A stretch of DNA of 34,538 nt, taken from assembly GCA_023489275.1 (NCBI GenBank), contig JAMDDD010000040.1, forward strand, positions 1 through 34,538, in the 5' to 3' direction. Within the stretch, counting starts at the first letter, position 1; every line of letters starts with the position of its first letter. The notes beneath the pieces are model-generated. The model made no database searches. It had not been told where the DNA came from and saw only the letters and a list, made by a program, of their open reading frames with translations. Positions 7,248 to 15,474 of this stretch are shown one piece after another. Made by a program: the position numbers and the translations under genes. This stretch comes from Actinomycetota bacterium (lineage in GTDB: Bacteria; Actinomycetota; Thermoleophilia; BMS3ABIN01).

Positions 7248-8371
7248 TCGCCGCTCCCGGAAAGGCGGAGCAGAAGCATCAAGGCGTCCCTGGAGTTTTC
7301 TGCTTCAGGCCCTTTGACATCCATGCTTGCCCTTAATTGTTCCACGGTCTTGCCGGCAAAGCCGGAAAATCCGAGATCGGAAAAGTCTTCATCGTCAGGC
7401 ACAACCATCAGGTCATCGTCATTGACATCCACCGCGGCAAAGACGTCGAACGCCAAGGCAATGTTCTTTTCAACCGCGCCGTTCAGGGTAAGGGAGATCG
7501 AACCCGCCAGGTCCAGTTTCAGTACAGTGGAGTCCTTGTTTTCCAGGCCGCCAAGCCAGTCGCCAAAGTTCTGCACGTCCTCAACCGAATTCAGTTCGAT
7601 TTGCCTGCGGATGAACGACCATTTACCGACTTGAACCTCTCTCACAGTGACATCATCATTTTCCATGTCAACTACGAGCACGCGGCTCGAGCTGACTTCA
7701 CCAGTATCGGTAACCTCTGGCGTGCCCGCGTACCAGGCCCGTCCGGATTCGCCAACCCTGGTTACCGAATGACGATCACCGAGCGCAACGTACTGAAGCT
7801 TTCTTTCACGGATGGCAGCTTCTAGTTCCACTTCAGAAATGATTAATGGGTTGTCCTTATCGGGCGTGAATTTGTCCAGACCGCCATGGGCAACAAGAAC
7901 ACGTTCCGTCTCGGCAGCCGGAAGGCCGGCAATTACTTCGCTGACAGGATTTACTGCCGGGCGCTTTGACATCCACGGCGCGCCCACCAGTTCCAGGCCC
8001 TCGACAGGCTCAAAAGGCTGGGAATCCCTGATTACGTGGACGTTCTCCGGCTTTCTCTCAAGGAAGAAATCCGTATCATAGACGGCTCCGGCATCAAGCG
8101 GGTCGTGATTACCGGGGAGTATATAAACCGGCACACGCACTTCTTTAAGAGCTTCAAGGGCGCGCGCGACTGTCTTGCGGTCAACCTGGTTTGACTCGAA
8201 CACATCGCCGCAGACTAGAACGAACTGGCAGCTCTCATCATCCGCTAACTGCCCCATCGTCCGAATGGCATCAAAACGGGCCTGGCTGTAGCGTTCCTGC
8301 GTGCCCTCAGAAAAATAGTAACGGCGCATTCCCAGCTGCCAGTCGCCTGTCTGTAAAAATCTAATTCTCAT
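7244..8371 (-). CDS. SbcD/YhaO-like DNA repair exonuclease (metallophosphoesterase, 375 aa)
   Basis: This calcineurin-like phosphoesterase of the SbcD/Mre11/YhaO group is the likely nuclease partner of the downstream ATPase. Phosphoesterase motifs appear in order: T-G-D-W-Q-L-G (D10), C-G-D-V-F-E (D56), P-G-N-H-D-P (N88, H89), V-A-H-G-G, and L-G-D-R-H-S. The first motif has Gln12 where classical Mre11/SbcD proteins have a metal-binding His (D-x-H). I believe D-W-Q-L-G is common in an actinobacterial branch, so this may be a subfamily trait. The C-terminal 120 residues are acidic and probably form the ATPase-binding cap. ATG 8371 lies 103 bases after the methylase stop, with a weak GGAG upstream. 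Confidence 0.85.
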   Translation of the reverse strand: MRIRFLQTGDWQLGMRRYYFSEGTQERYSQARFDAIRTMGQLADDESCQFVLVCGDVFESNQVDRKTVARALEALKEVRVPVYILPGNHDPLDAGAVYDTDFFLERKPENVHVIRDSQPFEPVEGLELVGAPWMSKRPAVNPVSEVIAGLPAAETERVLVAHGGLDKFTPDKDNPLIISEVELEAAIRERKLQYVALGDRHSVTRVGESGRAWYAGTPEVTDTGEVSSSRVLVVDMENDDVTVREVQVGKWSFIRRQIELNSVEDVQNFGDWLGGLENKDSTVLKLDLAGSISLTLNGAVEKNIALAFDVFAAVDVNDDDLMVVPDDEDFSDLGFSGFAGKTVEQLRASMDVKGPEAENSRDALMLLLRLSGSGE

Positions 8372-8474
8372 TTCAAGTTAACGCTCCTTCAGTTTATGAA
8401 AAATAGCGAAGCTAATGGTACCAAAGCCACCGGACGGAAAAAATTCCATCGCGGGCGCGGCGACATTCCACTCA

Positions 8475-11294
8475 TTATTCTGAAACCCGGAACACCTTCA
8501 TAACTTCGTCACCCAGGTGATTGATCACCTTCACGGCGATGCGGCCTGATTCTGGTTTAAGGAATGGACGAGATATATCGCTGTGGAGGGTTTCCCAGGC
8601 GTCCTGGTTGATCTCGGCTTTGAGTGTCGTTTTTAAGGCTTTGTAAGGGTCGTTGGCGCCGAGGAAGTAGGCCTGGCGGACGAAGAAGCTTTCCTCGTTG
8701 TAGTCGGTGTCGATGAACCAGCAGGCGATGCCTTCGGCGCCGTCGCTGCGAACCTCGCCGGTGTTGGGATGGAAGACATCGACACCCTTGACCTTTACCT
8801 GGATTTTGTCATTGTCCGCTTCGATAATGTCGATGTCCGGCTCGCCGAAGATGACAAACAGGTTGCCCTTGCCGGTGTTCTTTAGATCGTCGGCCATGTG
8901 CAGGTCGGCGTTCATTCTCGCTTTAAGAATGGGGATGCGGCCGAGCTGGTTGAACTCGGATGAGTGGGCGTCGTAATTAAAAGCGCAGGCGATGAGTGTG
9001 TCGAAACCGGCCTCGGCGGCCTCGCGGGCGGCGGCAACGAGGTCTGGCCTGGATACGGTGCCGAATTCGGGGCCGATGAAGATGGCGGCGCGCTTGAGGG
9101 CGCCGGTTTCCTCTTCACCTTCATAGTAGCGGCCTTCGGCGCAGACCAGGTCGCCCGGCCAGGGCGCTAGCGAGGAAAATGCTATTTTGTCTTCCTTGTG
9201 GGCCTGCTGCACGCCGGCGGTCTTCAGGTTTTCCAGGATCATCTGGACAAAGTCGTGCTCGTCGGCGTAATCAACGTTGGCTTCGGCGGCAAGATCTAAG
9301 ATCTCGTCGTTTTCATCGACGGCCAGAACGCGGTGGGGCGAGAGGCTCTCGACGGTGAACGGGCCGGCCACACGGACCTTCTTGTTGTCCTGATAGGGCT
9401 TGTCGTAGAGGTATTCAAACTCGGCCTTGGCGGCGATGGACTTGTCGATCTCCTGCTGCCGGGCGATGCGGGCCTGCCACCAGTCGGTGTGCAGCTGTTT
9501 GGCTTTCGCCGGCCATTTATCGCCGGCTTCGCGGGGAATCTCCCATTCCTGCCAGGTTTCTTTGAGCGCGGCGTTCAGCGCCTCGCGGAGCGGCTCCAGC
9601 TTTTCCTGCCACTTTTCCCAGATGACGTCAATCTCGGCGTTGTTGGCGATGGATTTGAGCGTGATGTGCGGCACGCGCTCATAGACAAAGCCGTGGCGGA
9701 TGCTGCCGTGCACCGGCTGCGTGCTCGGAGCAGACTGAGTTACCTCAGCTTCCTTAAGCTGGCCTTCGCGGGAGTCGGCCAGCAGGTAGAAGGGATAGCG
9801 GGCGCCCATGATGCGGGCGCGGGCAAGTGCGAGAGCGACACGGGATGTGTCCATCGTTATCCAACGACGACCCCACTTTTCAGCAACAAAGGCACTTGTT
9901 CCAGATCCGCAAGTCGGGTCCAGAACAAGGTCGCCTGGATCAGTAGTCATAAGGACGCAGCGTTCAATAATTCGTGAAACCGTTTGCACAACATAAACTT
10001 TATCCCGCTCTGCCGTTCCCATAGTGTCAGTCCACATATTTGTCAGCGGAGTTGCGGCAAAGTCGTCGATGAATAGGCGATAATTAATGAATTTTTTTGT
10101 AAGGAAAAGACGACCACTTTTTCCAAGTCGCAACAGTCCATCGTTTGTTGTTTTCCAGTGTTGGTTTCGTTTGTGCTGTAAGGACCTACCTTCCCATTCG
10201 AAGTCTCTCTTTTCACTGGCAGCACCGTCAGAAGTTAGGGGTCCACCGAGAAACAATCTTGCACCTTCGGGCAAGTGCAATTCCCCATCATCGTCAATGA
10301 ATTTTGAAGTTGTGACTACTTCTAAACTTGGTAAAAGACATGATTTGTATCTCCTCCCCGAGCCTTCACCGAAAATTTTTGCTTCCAGTAAAGGCCTGTA
10401 TTTCAGCGATTCTTTTTTTTGTGAGTACCATAATAAATAATCAGAGATTGACGGGATCGCCCCAGAGTCAAAACCTCCGGTTTTCTTAAACTGTATCAAT
10501 GCTATGAAATTCTCATCCCCAAATACTTCATCCATCACTGTTCTTACACGATGGATGTTTTCGTCCCCAATCTGTATGAACACGGATCCGGTATCGGAGA
10601 GCAAGTCTCTAGCTACGGTCATACGATCTCGCAAATAAGTTAAATACGAATGAATCCCATCGCGCCACGTATCGCGGAACGCCTTGACTTGCTCGGGCTC
10701 GCGTGTGATATGGCCAGCGTTACCATCCTTAACATCGCGGCTGGTGGTTGACCACTGGAAATTGCTGTTGAACTTGATGCCGTAGGGCGGGTCAATATAG
10801 ATGCACTGCACCTTGCCGCGCAGGCCCTCGCGCTCGGCCAGCGACGCCATCACCTGCAGCGAATCCCCGAGGATCATCCGGTTGGTCCAGTTGGCGTCGT
10901 GCTGGTAAAACTCCGCGCAGCGCGCCTCGGGCGGCAAACCGTTAAAATCTGCAAACAGGTCAAGTTCCTGCTGCGCCCGGGCGGCTTTTTCATCTACTGC
11001 GGTGTGGCGCAGCAGATCGTCTATCAAAACTTTGGGGTGCACCTTCTCCTGAATATAAAGCGGCGGCGCCGGCACGACCAGGTCCGACCAGTCCTGCTCG
11101 TCCTTCCCCCGCCAGACAAGCTGCGGGTCGAGGTCGCGGTTGCGACGCTGGTAAGCGACCTGAACCGGCGTCTGCTCGTCGGCGCGCATCACCGATTGAT
11201 ATTCCGCAGTGGGAATATTCTTGCGCACCGCTTCATCGTGCCGGATGGTGACGACTTTTTTCCCGGTCTTCTTGCCTGGCGCTCTACTGGCCAT
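8475..11294 (-). CDS. Site-specific adenine DNA methyltransferase, type III Mod-like (939 aa)
   Basis: The catalytic motif D-P-P-Y sits at residues 168-171 (V-Q-C-I-Y-I-D-P-P-Y-G), and the S-adenosylmethionine pocket D-P-T-C-G-S-G-T follows near residue 460. This order (IV before I) marks a beta-class N6-adenine (or N4-cytosine) methyltransferase such as type III Mod subunits. The region between, about 200-440, is the expected place for target recognition. The C-terminal 400 residues are unusually long for Mod and may bind the restriction subunit. A good Shine-Dalgarno (GAAGGAGAA) precedes ATG 11294. It lies downstream of, and parallel to, the restriction gene at 11389-14454. The protein should methylate the host's own sites to block cleavage by that enzyme. 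Confidence 0.9.
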   Translation of the reverse strand: MASRAPGKKTGKKVVTIRHDEAVRKNIPTAEYQSVMRADEQTPVQVAYQRRNRDLDPQLVWRGKDEQDWSDLVVPAPPLYIQEKVHPKVLIDDLLRHTAVDEKAARAQQELDLFADFNGLPPEARCAEFYQHDANWTNRMILGDSLQVMASLAEREGLRGKVQCIYIDPPYGIKFNSNFQWSTTSRDVKDGNAGHITREPEQVKAFRDTWRDGIHSYLTYLRDRMTVARDLLSDTGSVFIQIGDENIHRVRTVMDEVFGDENFIALIQFKKTGGFDSGAIPSISDYLLWYSQKKESLKYRPLLEAKIFGEGSGRRYKSCLLPSLEVVTTSKFIDDDGELHLPEGARLFLGGPLTSDGAASEKRDFEWEGRSLQHKRNQHWKTTNDGLLRLGKSGRLFLTKKFINYRLFIDDFAATPLTNMWTDTMGTAERDKVYVVQTVSRIIERCVLMTTDPGDLVLDPTCGSGTSAFVAEKWGRRWITMDTSRVALALARARIMGARYPFYLLADSREGQLKEAEVTQSAPSTQPVHGSIRHGFVYERVPHITLKSIANNAEIDVIWEKWQEKLEPLREALNAALKETWQEWEIPREAGDKWPAKAKQLHTDWWQARIARQQEIDKSIAAKAEFEYLYDKPYQDNKKVRVAGPFTVESLSPHRVLAVDENDEILDLAAEANVDYADEHDFVQMILENLKTAGVQQAHKEDKIAFSSLAPWPGDLVCAEGRYYEGEEETGALKRAAIFIGPEFGTVSRPDLVAAAREAAEAGFDTLIACAFNYDAHSSEFNQLGRIPILKARMNADLHMADDLKNTGKGNLFVIFGEPDIDIIEADNDKIQVKVKGVDVFHPNTGEVRSDGAEGIACWFIDTDYNEESFFVRQAYFLGANDPYKALKTTLKAEINQDAWETLHSDISRPFLKPESGRIAVKVINHLGDEVMKVFRVSE

Positions 11295-11337
11295 GCTTCT
11301 CCTTCACTAAATGTTAATCCGATTCGCTCGGGCACCT

Positions 11338-11400
11338 TGTCATTTTGAGCGAAGCGAAGAATCCCCAAGATCCTTCGGGGCTTCACCCTCAGGATGACAA
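11338..11400. repeat. Palindromic dispersed repeat, copy 1 (between res and mod)
   Basis: Read on the minus strand this begins TGTCATCCTGAG and contains GAAGGATC, then GGGATTCTTCGC, ending in AAAATGACA. It resembles a widespread intergenic palindromic element whose outer arms TGTCAT...ATGACA pair with each other. A second, more diverged copy lies at 15321-15420. The restriction gene's stop codon (11389-11391) lies inside its outer arm, so the element inserted at, or replaced, the end of that gene. Confidence 0.7.
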
Positions 11401-14400
11401 GAAAGCTTCGTTCTTTGCTATGGCTGATTCCACCAGCTTGTCAAACTCCGCCTCGATCTCGAAGACGTCGGTAAACTCGGCGAAGTCCCAGCGGCCGTAG
11501 GTCTTCAGATTGTTGACGCCGGGAACCCAGTAAGTATCCATAGTAGACTTTTTATCCTTCGCGTCCTCACCGCGGTATCCCTTGATTTCAACGATCAAGT
11601 GTAATAGGTCATTCTCGCCGTGGCCATCATCAACGAGAAGAATAAAGTCGGGCCAGTAAGAGCGGGTTGTTGATCCATACCGGTAAGGCACGGCGAAATC
11701 CAGATTGAAATTCTTGACATAGGCCTTGACGGCCGGATGAGCTTCGGCCACGCGGCAAAACTCTGCCTCCCAGTCGCTGTCGAGGATGGCCCAGTTGATA
11801 TGACAGCGATGCGGATCGGTTTCCCAGCGGCTGCTTCTCGATGTGGTGAAATTCACGTGCAGGGTCGAGCCGGTGGGGTTATAGGGATCGAGGACGGCTT
11901 TGACCGGCCGCGCCCCGGCAAGGCTACGGGTGATGCCGTCAGTAATGCGGCTCACGGCCATGTCCGCCAGCTCCTGGTACATCAGCTGCGCCGGGTAAGT
12001 GCCGCCGGTGCAAACCAGGCATGAATCGAGCCACTTGCTGGTGATGGCCTTCAGCTGACCGAACAGGTAGAGCTTCGGTTCCTCGCCCGGGTCGCGCCAT
12101 TTGGTTAGGAGCAGGCGCTTGGTCAAGTTGTACAGGAGGGTGGAGCGGCGGAGATCCTCCAGATGCTCGAGGCTCAACTCGACGCCTTCGCCGATGATGC
12201 CGGCGTTCCTGGTGATGGATGGGCCGACGAGATCGGGTGAGAGTCTCAGCACTGAATCCGCGTTGAACTCAGCGCTCAGACGTTCCGCCGGCAGCTCTAC
12301 GCGGTAGCCTTCAACGCGCGGAAAGCGTATCTCCAGATGGTCGCGCTCGGGGCTCATCGCCTTCACCTGAACGGTCTCCCGCGGCGGCTGCGGCGGCGCG
12401 ATCACCGGCTTGGCCGTGAAGTCGAAGGGAACGCCGAGCACGTCGGCGTATTCGACATCGAATTTTCCATCTTCGTTCAGTTCGTATGATTGCCGGCGCA
12501 GGGCCCGGCCGATGACCTGCTCGCAGAGCAGCTGCGTGCTGAAGGCGCGGACGCCAAGGACGTGGGTTACCGTGCGGGCATCCCAGCCCTCGGTTAACAT
12601 TGATACGGAGACGACACATCTTATTGAGCCGCCGAGCCGGTTCTCTTTCCCAACCGTGTTCATGACTTCCCGCAGCAGATCCTGATCGGTGATGTTATCA
12701 GCCTGCTGCCGGTCACCGGTGCGCTCGATGATCTCGCGGCGGTAGCGCTCGATCTCGTCAGCGGCCACGCTGCGGAAACTCCTGTCCAGCGCATCGCCGG
12801 ATTCCAGCTGCTCGCTATCTATCAGCAGGGTGGGCGGCCGGGGAATGGGGTCGCCGCTTTCGTTGAAGTTGCGGAACAGCTTCAGGCGGCCGTTTTCAAA
12901 GGTTGTGGAGCCGTCTTCATTCGGGCGTTTAAAACCAGACACATAATCGTAAACCAGCTTGGACGTGGAGGTGTTGTTGCAAACGATAATGAAACATGGT
13001 GGCACGTGGATGCCGCTTTCCTGCCAGAGTTGGTAAGTTTTTTCGTAGTGGCCGTAGAGGGCTTCGAGGGCAGTTTGGAGCTCGACCGGGATGCTTAAGG
13101 GGTCGAGCGTTTTTGCCTGGCCGCGGCCCTTTTTCGGCATCTTCTTGCCAATATGCTCCCAGAGGTTGCGGAATTTGGGCATGTCCTCGCCGGGGATATT
13201 GTCGGCAACGGGAACGCGGGGAAGCTTGACGATGCCACACTCAATGGCGTCCATTAATGAAAAGTCACTCATCGTCCAGGGGAAGAGGGTGCCTTCGGCG
13301 TAACCCGAGCCGCGAAGAAAGAATGGTGTTGCTGACAGATCGAAGATGCGTGTGATTCCAAGCTTGCGGTTGACGGTTTCGAGGCCGGAGATCCAGAGCC
13401 GGGCGGCTTCGTTGTTCCTTTCCGCCTCTTTCTTCTCGTCGCCCTTGAGGTCTTCCTCCGGTTCCGGCCGTTCCCGGTAGCAATGATGCGCCTCATCGTT
13501 AAGCACCATGATGTTCCTTAAACCCATCAGGTCAGGCATGGCGCGCTGGAGCATCTGGCCCTCGGTCTCCAGGGTGTTCAGCGGCCCACCCCGGCCGCGA
13601 AGAAGCGAGCGGCCGCCTTTTGAAAGCTCCACGCGCTCGCGCAGCTTGAAGGTGTGATAGTTGGTGATGACTATTTTGGCCCGCTCCAGATCGGAGAGCA
13701 TGTCGGTGGGGACGAGCTCCCGGCTGGCGTAATAGCTGTCGGGGTCATTGGGCATAAGCACCCGCAGCCGGTCGCGGATGGTGATGCCGGGGGTGACGAT
13801 GAGAAAGCCGCGAGTGAAATTCTTGCTGCTGGGGCGGCGGACCGCATTGATCGTTTGCCAGGCGATGAGCATGGCCATGACCGTGGTCTTGCCGGCGCCG
13901 GTGGCGAGTTTGAGGGCAAGGCGCGAGAGGTCCGGATTGGCGGCGCTGTTGGCATTGGCGAGATAATCCAGAAAAGTCTTGCCGCTCTTGCCTGTTTTGG
14001 GCGCTACTTCGGTTAGCCAGATAGCAGTCTCTACCGCCTCCACCTGGCAGAAGAAGGGGCGGTAGCCGCTGAACTGATGATGGCGCCAGTGCTGAAGCAG
14101 GCGGGCAGTTTCGGGGGTTACATGCCAGGTGTTTGGGTCAGGCAAGGCACGCCACTTGTCCACGTGGCGGCGGAGCGCGTTGATGATGGAGGTGGGGTCG
14201 TACTGCTGGGTTTCGGTCGAGAGGCCCTTGCCTTCATCGTAGACGATTTGCTGCTGCTTATGCGCCTGTTCCTGCTGCTGCCCGCTTGCGCTATTTCTCT
14301 TTCTTGGTTTCGGGATCGGCGTGACGAATTCAGCGGACCGGCGCGTGTTGATGATCTTCTGTGTCGGTTGACCCTGTTCATCGAGCTCCCAGTGTTTTGA

Positions 14401-14454
14401 GGGGTACTCGTAGGGAGAATTAATGATCGGCTGTTTGAAGAAGCGGTCTTCCAT
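11389..14454 (-). CDS. Restriction endonuclease, DEAH helicase-nuclease (BPTD_3080-like, 1021 aa)
   Basis: This is the cleavage subunit of a type III-like restriction system. The N-terminus (F-F-K-Q-P-I-I-N-S-P-Y-E-Y-P, then H-W-E-L-D-E-Q-G-Q-P) matches what I recall of the BPTD_3080 restriction family. Superfamily 2 helicase motifs are in order: A-T-G-A-G-K-T-T (184-191), N-D-E-A-H-H near residue 320, L-S-A-T-P-F-F, T-E-G-W-D, and E-Q-V-I-G-R-A-L-R-R. The C-terminus has a PD-(D/E)xK nuclease core: P-D-F-I-L-L, then V-E-I-K-G-Y. Unlike the usual type III order, it lies upstream of its methylase. The last residues (L-S-S) and the stop codon come from the palindromic repeat. An AAAGGAG lies 13 bases before ATG 14454, rather far. 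Confidence 0.88.
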   Translation of the reverse strand: MEDRFFKQPIINSPYEYPSKHWELDEQGQPTQKIINTRRSAEFVTPIPKPRKRNSASGQQQEQAHKQQQIVYDEGKGLSTETQQYDPTSIINALRRHVDKWRALPDPNTWHVTPETARLLQHWRHHQFSGYRPFFCQVEAVETAIWLTEVAPKTGKSGKTFLDYLANANSAANPDLSRLALKLATGAGKTTVMAMLIAWQTINAVRRPSSKNFTRGFLIVTPGITIRDRLRVLMPNDPDSYYASRELVPTDMLSDLERAKIVITNYHTFKLRERVELSKGGRSLLRGRGGPLNTLETEGQMLQRAMPDLMGLRNIMVLNDEAHHCYRERPEPEEDLKGDEKKEAERNNEAARLWISGLETVNRKLGITRIFDLSATPFFLRGSGYAEGTLFPWTMSDFSLMDAIECGIVKLPRVPVADNIPGEDMPKFRNLWEHIGKKMPKKGRGQAKTLDPLSIPVELQTALEALYGHYEKTYQLWQESGIHVPPCFIIVCNNTSTSKLVYDYVSGFKRPNEDGSTTFENGRLKLFRNFNESGDPIPRPPTLLIDSEQLESGDALDRSFRSVAADEIERYRREIIERTGDRQQADNITDQDLLREVMNTVGKENRLGGSIRCVVSVSMLTEGWDARTVTHVLGVRAFSTQLLCEQVIGRALRRQSYELNEDGKFDVEYADVLGVPFDFTAKPVIAPPQPPRETVQVKAMSPERDHLEIRFPRVEGYRVELPAERLSAEFNADSVLRLSPDLVGPSITRNAGIIGEGVELSLEHLEDLRRSTLLYNLTKRLLLTKWRDPGEEPKLYLFGQLKAITSKWLDSCLVCTGGTYPAQLMYQELADMAVSRITDGITRSLAGARPVKAVLDPYNPTGSTLHVNFTTSRSSRWETDPHRCHINWAILDSDWEAEFCRVAEAHPAVKAYVKNFNLDFAVPYRYGSTTRSYWPDFILLVDDGHGENDLLHLIVEIKGYRGEDAKDKKSTMDTYWVPGVNNLKTYGRWDFAEFTDVFEIEAEFDKLVESAIAKNEAFLSS

Positions 14455-14693
14455 GTTGCCCAGCGAGCTCCTTTGTAGGCATATTTTTCACCTTGATGAT
14501 GGATGTCAATTATATTCGCTGGGTTGGATGTAATAAAGTGTAAAAGTTAACCTCTCACCTGACACCCCAGCCAGCTAAAGGCGACGGCACCAGAGCCTTG
14601 GTAGAAAAACTCCGGATGAGGTTTACCGGGCGACGGTTGCTGCGCAGGAAGCAGCGTGAGCAGGAAGTAGCTTATCACTATCACTTATAAAGG

Positions 14694-14861
14694 TCAGTGA
14701 TTCGCAGACCTCGGCACTGCAGCTGTTACTTTCACCTTTGCGTTTTGCAGCCCCTGGTGCTGGTAATCGGAGCCGGAGCCTAGCAGGACGCCGGTAAACA
14801 GTAAGTCTTTCTTGCCGTCGCGGCGGACACGGTATTTTGTGCTATTTGTGGTATTGTCCAT
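14694..14861 (-). CDS. Small hypothetical protein (55 aa)
   Basis: A longer frame runs through the tRNA gene, but the credible part begins at ATG 14861, where AAAAGAAGG just upstream could act as a Shine-Dalgarno. The peptide has Y-R-V-R-R-D-G-K-K-D-L-L-F-T-G-V-L-L-G-S-G-S-D, a basic strand-turn-strand pattern, and an Asn/Gln-rich second half. It resembles small actinobacterial proteins that begin in a similar way and continue for another 20-30 residues, so it might be cut short; this is from memory and weak. It lies downstream of tRNA-Phe on the same strand. No function is suggested. Confidence 0.4.
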   Translation of the reverse strand: MDNTTNSTKYRVRRDGKKDLLFTGVLLGSGSDYQHQGLQNAKVKVTAAVPRSANH

Positions 14862-15004
14862 GGCCTTCTTTTCCCTCGAAATTTGCGTGGTATGTGGGGA
14901 ATAGTGCGGGGAAAAGAGGAAAGCCTGTTCCTGACAAAGCGATAATGCAATGATAAATAGCGGTTTTAGCAGAGGAAAACGGTAGGCTATGCCGGAAATA
15001 AAGC

Positions 15005-15080
15005 TGGTGGCGAGGCCCGGAATTGAACCGGGGACGCCAGGATTTTCAGTCCTGCGCTCTACCAACTGAGCTACCTCGCC
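15005..15080 (-). tRNA. tRNA-Phe (anticodon GAA)
   Basis: The reverse strand folds as a full cloverleaf. The acceptor stem is GGCGAGG paired with CCTCGCC. The D arm holds AGTTGGTAGA. The anticodon stem CAGGA/TCCTG encloses the loop CTGAAAA, giving anticodon GAA. The T stem CCCGG/CCGGG encloses TTCAATT. The discriminator base is A, and the 3' CCA is encoded. The 3' end points towards the accessory region at lower coordinates, the usual direction for island insertion at a tRNA gene, but I found no second copy of its 3' end in the window. Confidence 0.97.
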
Positions 15081-15130
15081 GTACCAAACAAGGCTTGCAG
15101 CACGTTTTTCGGGCAAGCCCGCGCAGGCGC

Positions 15131-15159
15131 ATTTTAGCTGTTTGCGAAAATAAGTGCAA
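15131..15159 (-). promoter_or_regulatory. Candidate promoter for tRNA-Phe
   Basis: On the minus strand a -35-like TTGCAC (15154-15159) and a -10-like TAAAAT (15131-15136) are separated by exactly 17 bases, about 50 bases before the tRNA 5' end. The -10 matches the consensus at five of six positions; the -35 only at the first three. Confidence 0.4.
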
Positions 15160-15320
15160 TTTGCGGATCCTGGCCGGCTTTTTCGCGCTTTTTTATATCG
15201 GCGAAGCGGAACCGGCATGCTTGCGCCGCCCGATTTGTACTGCTAGTATCAATATTGTTAGGGGTACATCAGGAACTTGCCGGCAAAAATAACTGATCAT
15301 CCTGCTAAACTCAGAAGCGC

Positions 15321-15420
15321 CGTCATCCCTTTGCTGCGCTCGGGTCAGGCTCTGAGGCGAAGCCGAAGGATCCGGGGTTTAAAACCGGGATTCTTCGCCG
15401 CCTTCGGCGGCTGAGAATGA
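15321..15420. repeat. Palindromic dispersed repeat, copy 2
   Basis: This intergenic element shares with the copy at 11338-11400 the core GAAGCCGAAGGATC, GGGATTCTTCGCC and TGAGAATGA. It also contains a local hairpin GCCGCCTTCGGCGGC and a GGTTTAAAACC palindrome. It lies between tRNA-Phe and the diguanylate cyclase, about 50 bases before that gene's start. Confidence 0.65.
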
Positions 15421-15474
15421 TTTTCGTTATCCTTAGCTAACAGAACGATCAGTAAAACTATTCCGCATCCGCAC

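Noticed and set aside
15005-15034. Attachment-site duplication of the tRNA-Phe 3' end
   Set aside because: I looked for a second copy of the 3' end in the accessory region and around the integrase remnant and saw none, so no att site is annotated.
14694-15218. A 174-codon frame on the minus strand
   Set aside because: Its middle is a translation of the tRNA-Phe gene (a familiar V-A-Q-L-V-E-R-R-type artefact). Only the last 55 codons from ATG 14861 are kept as a weak gene.
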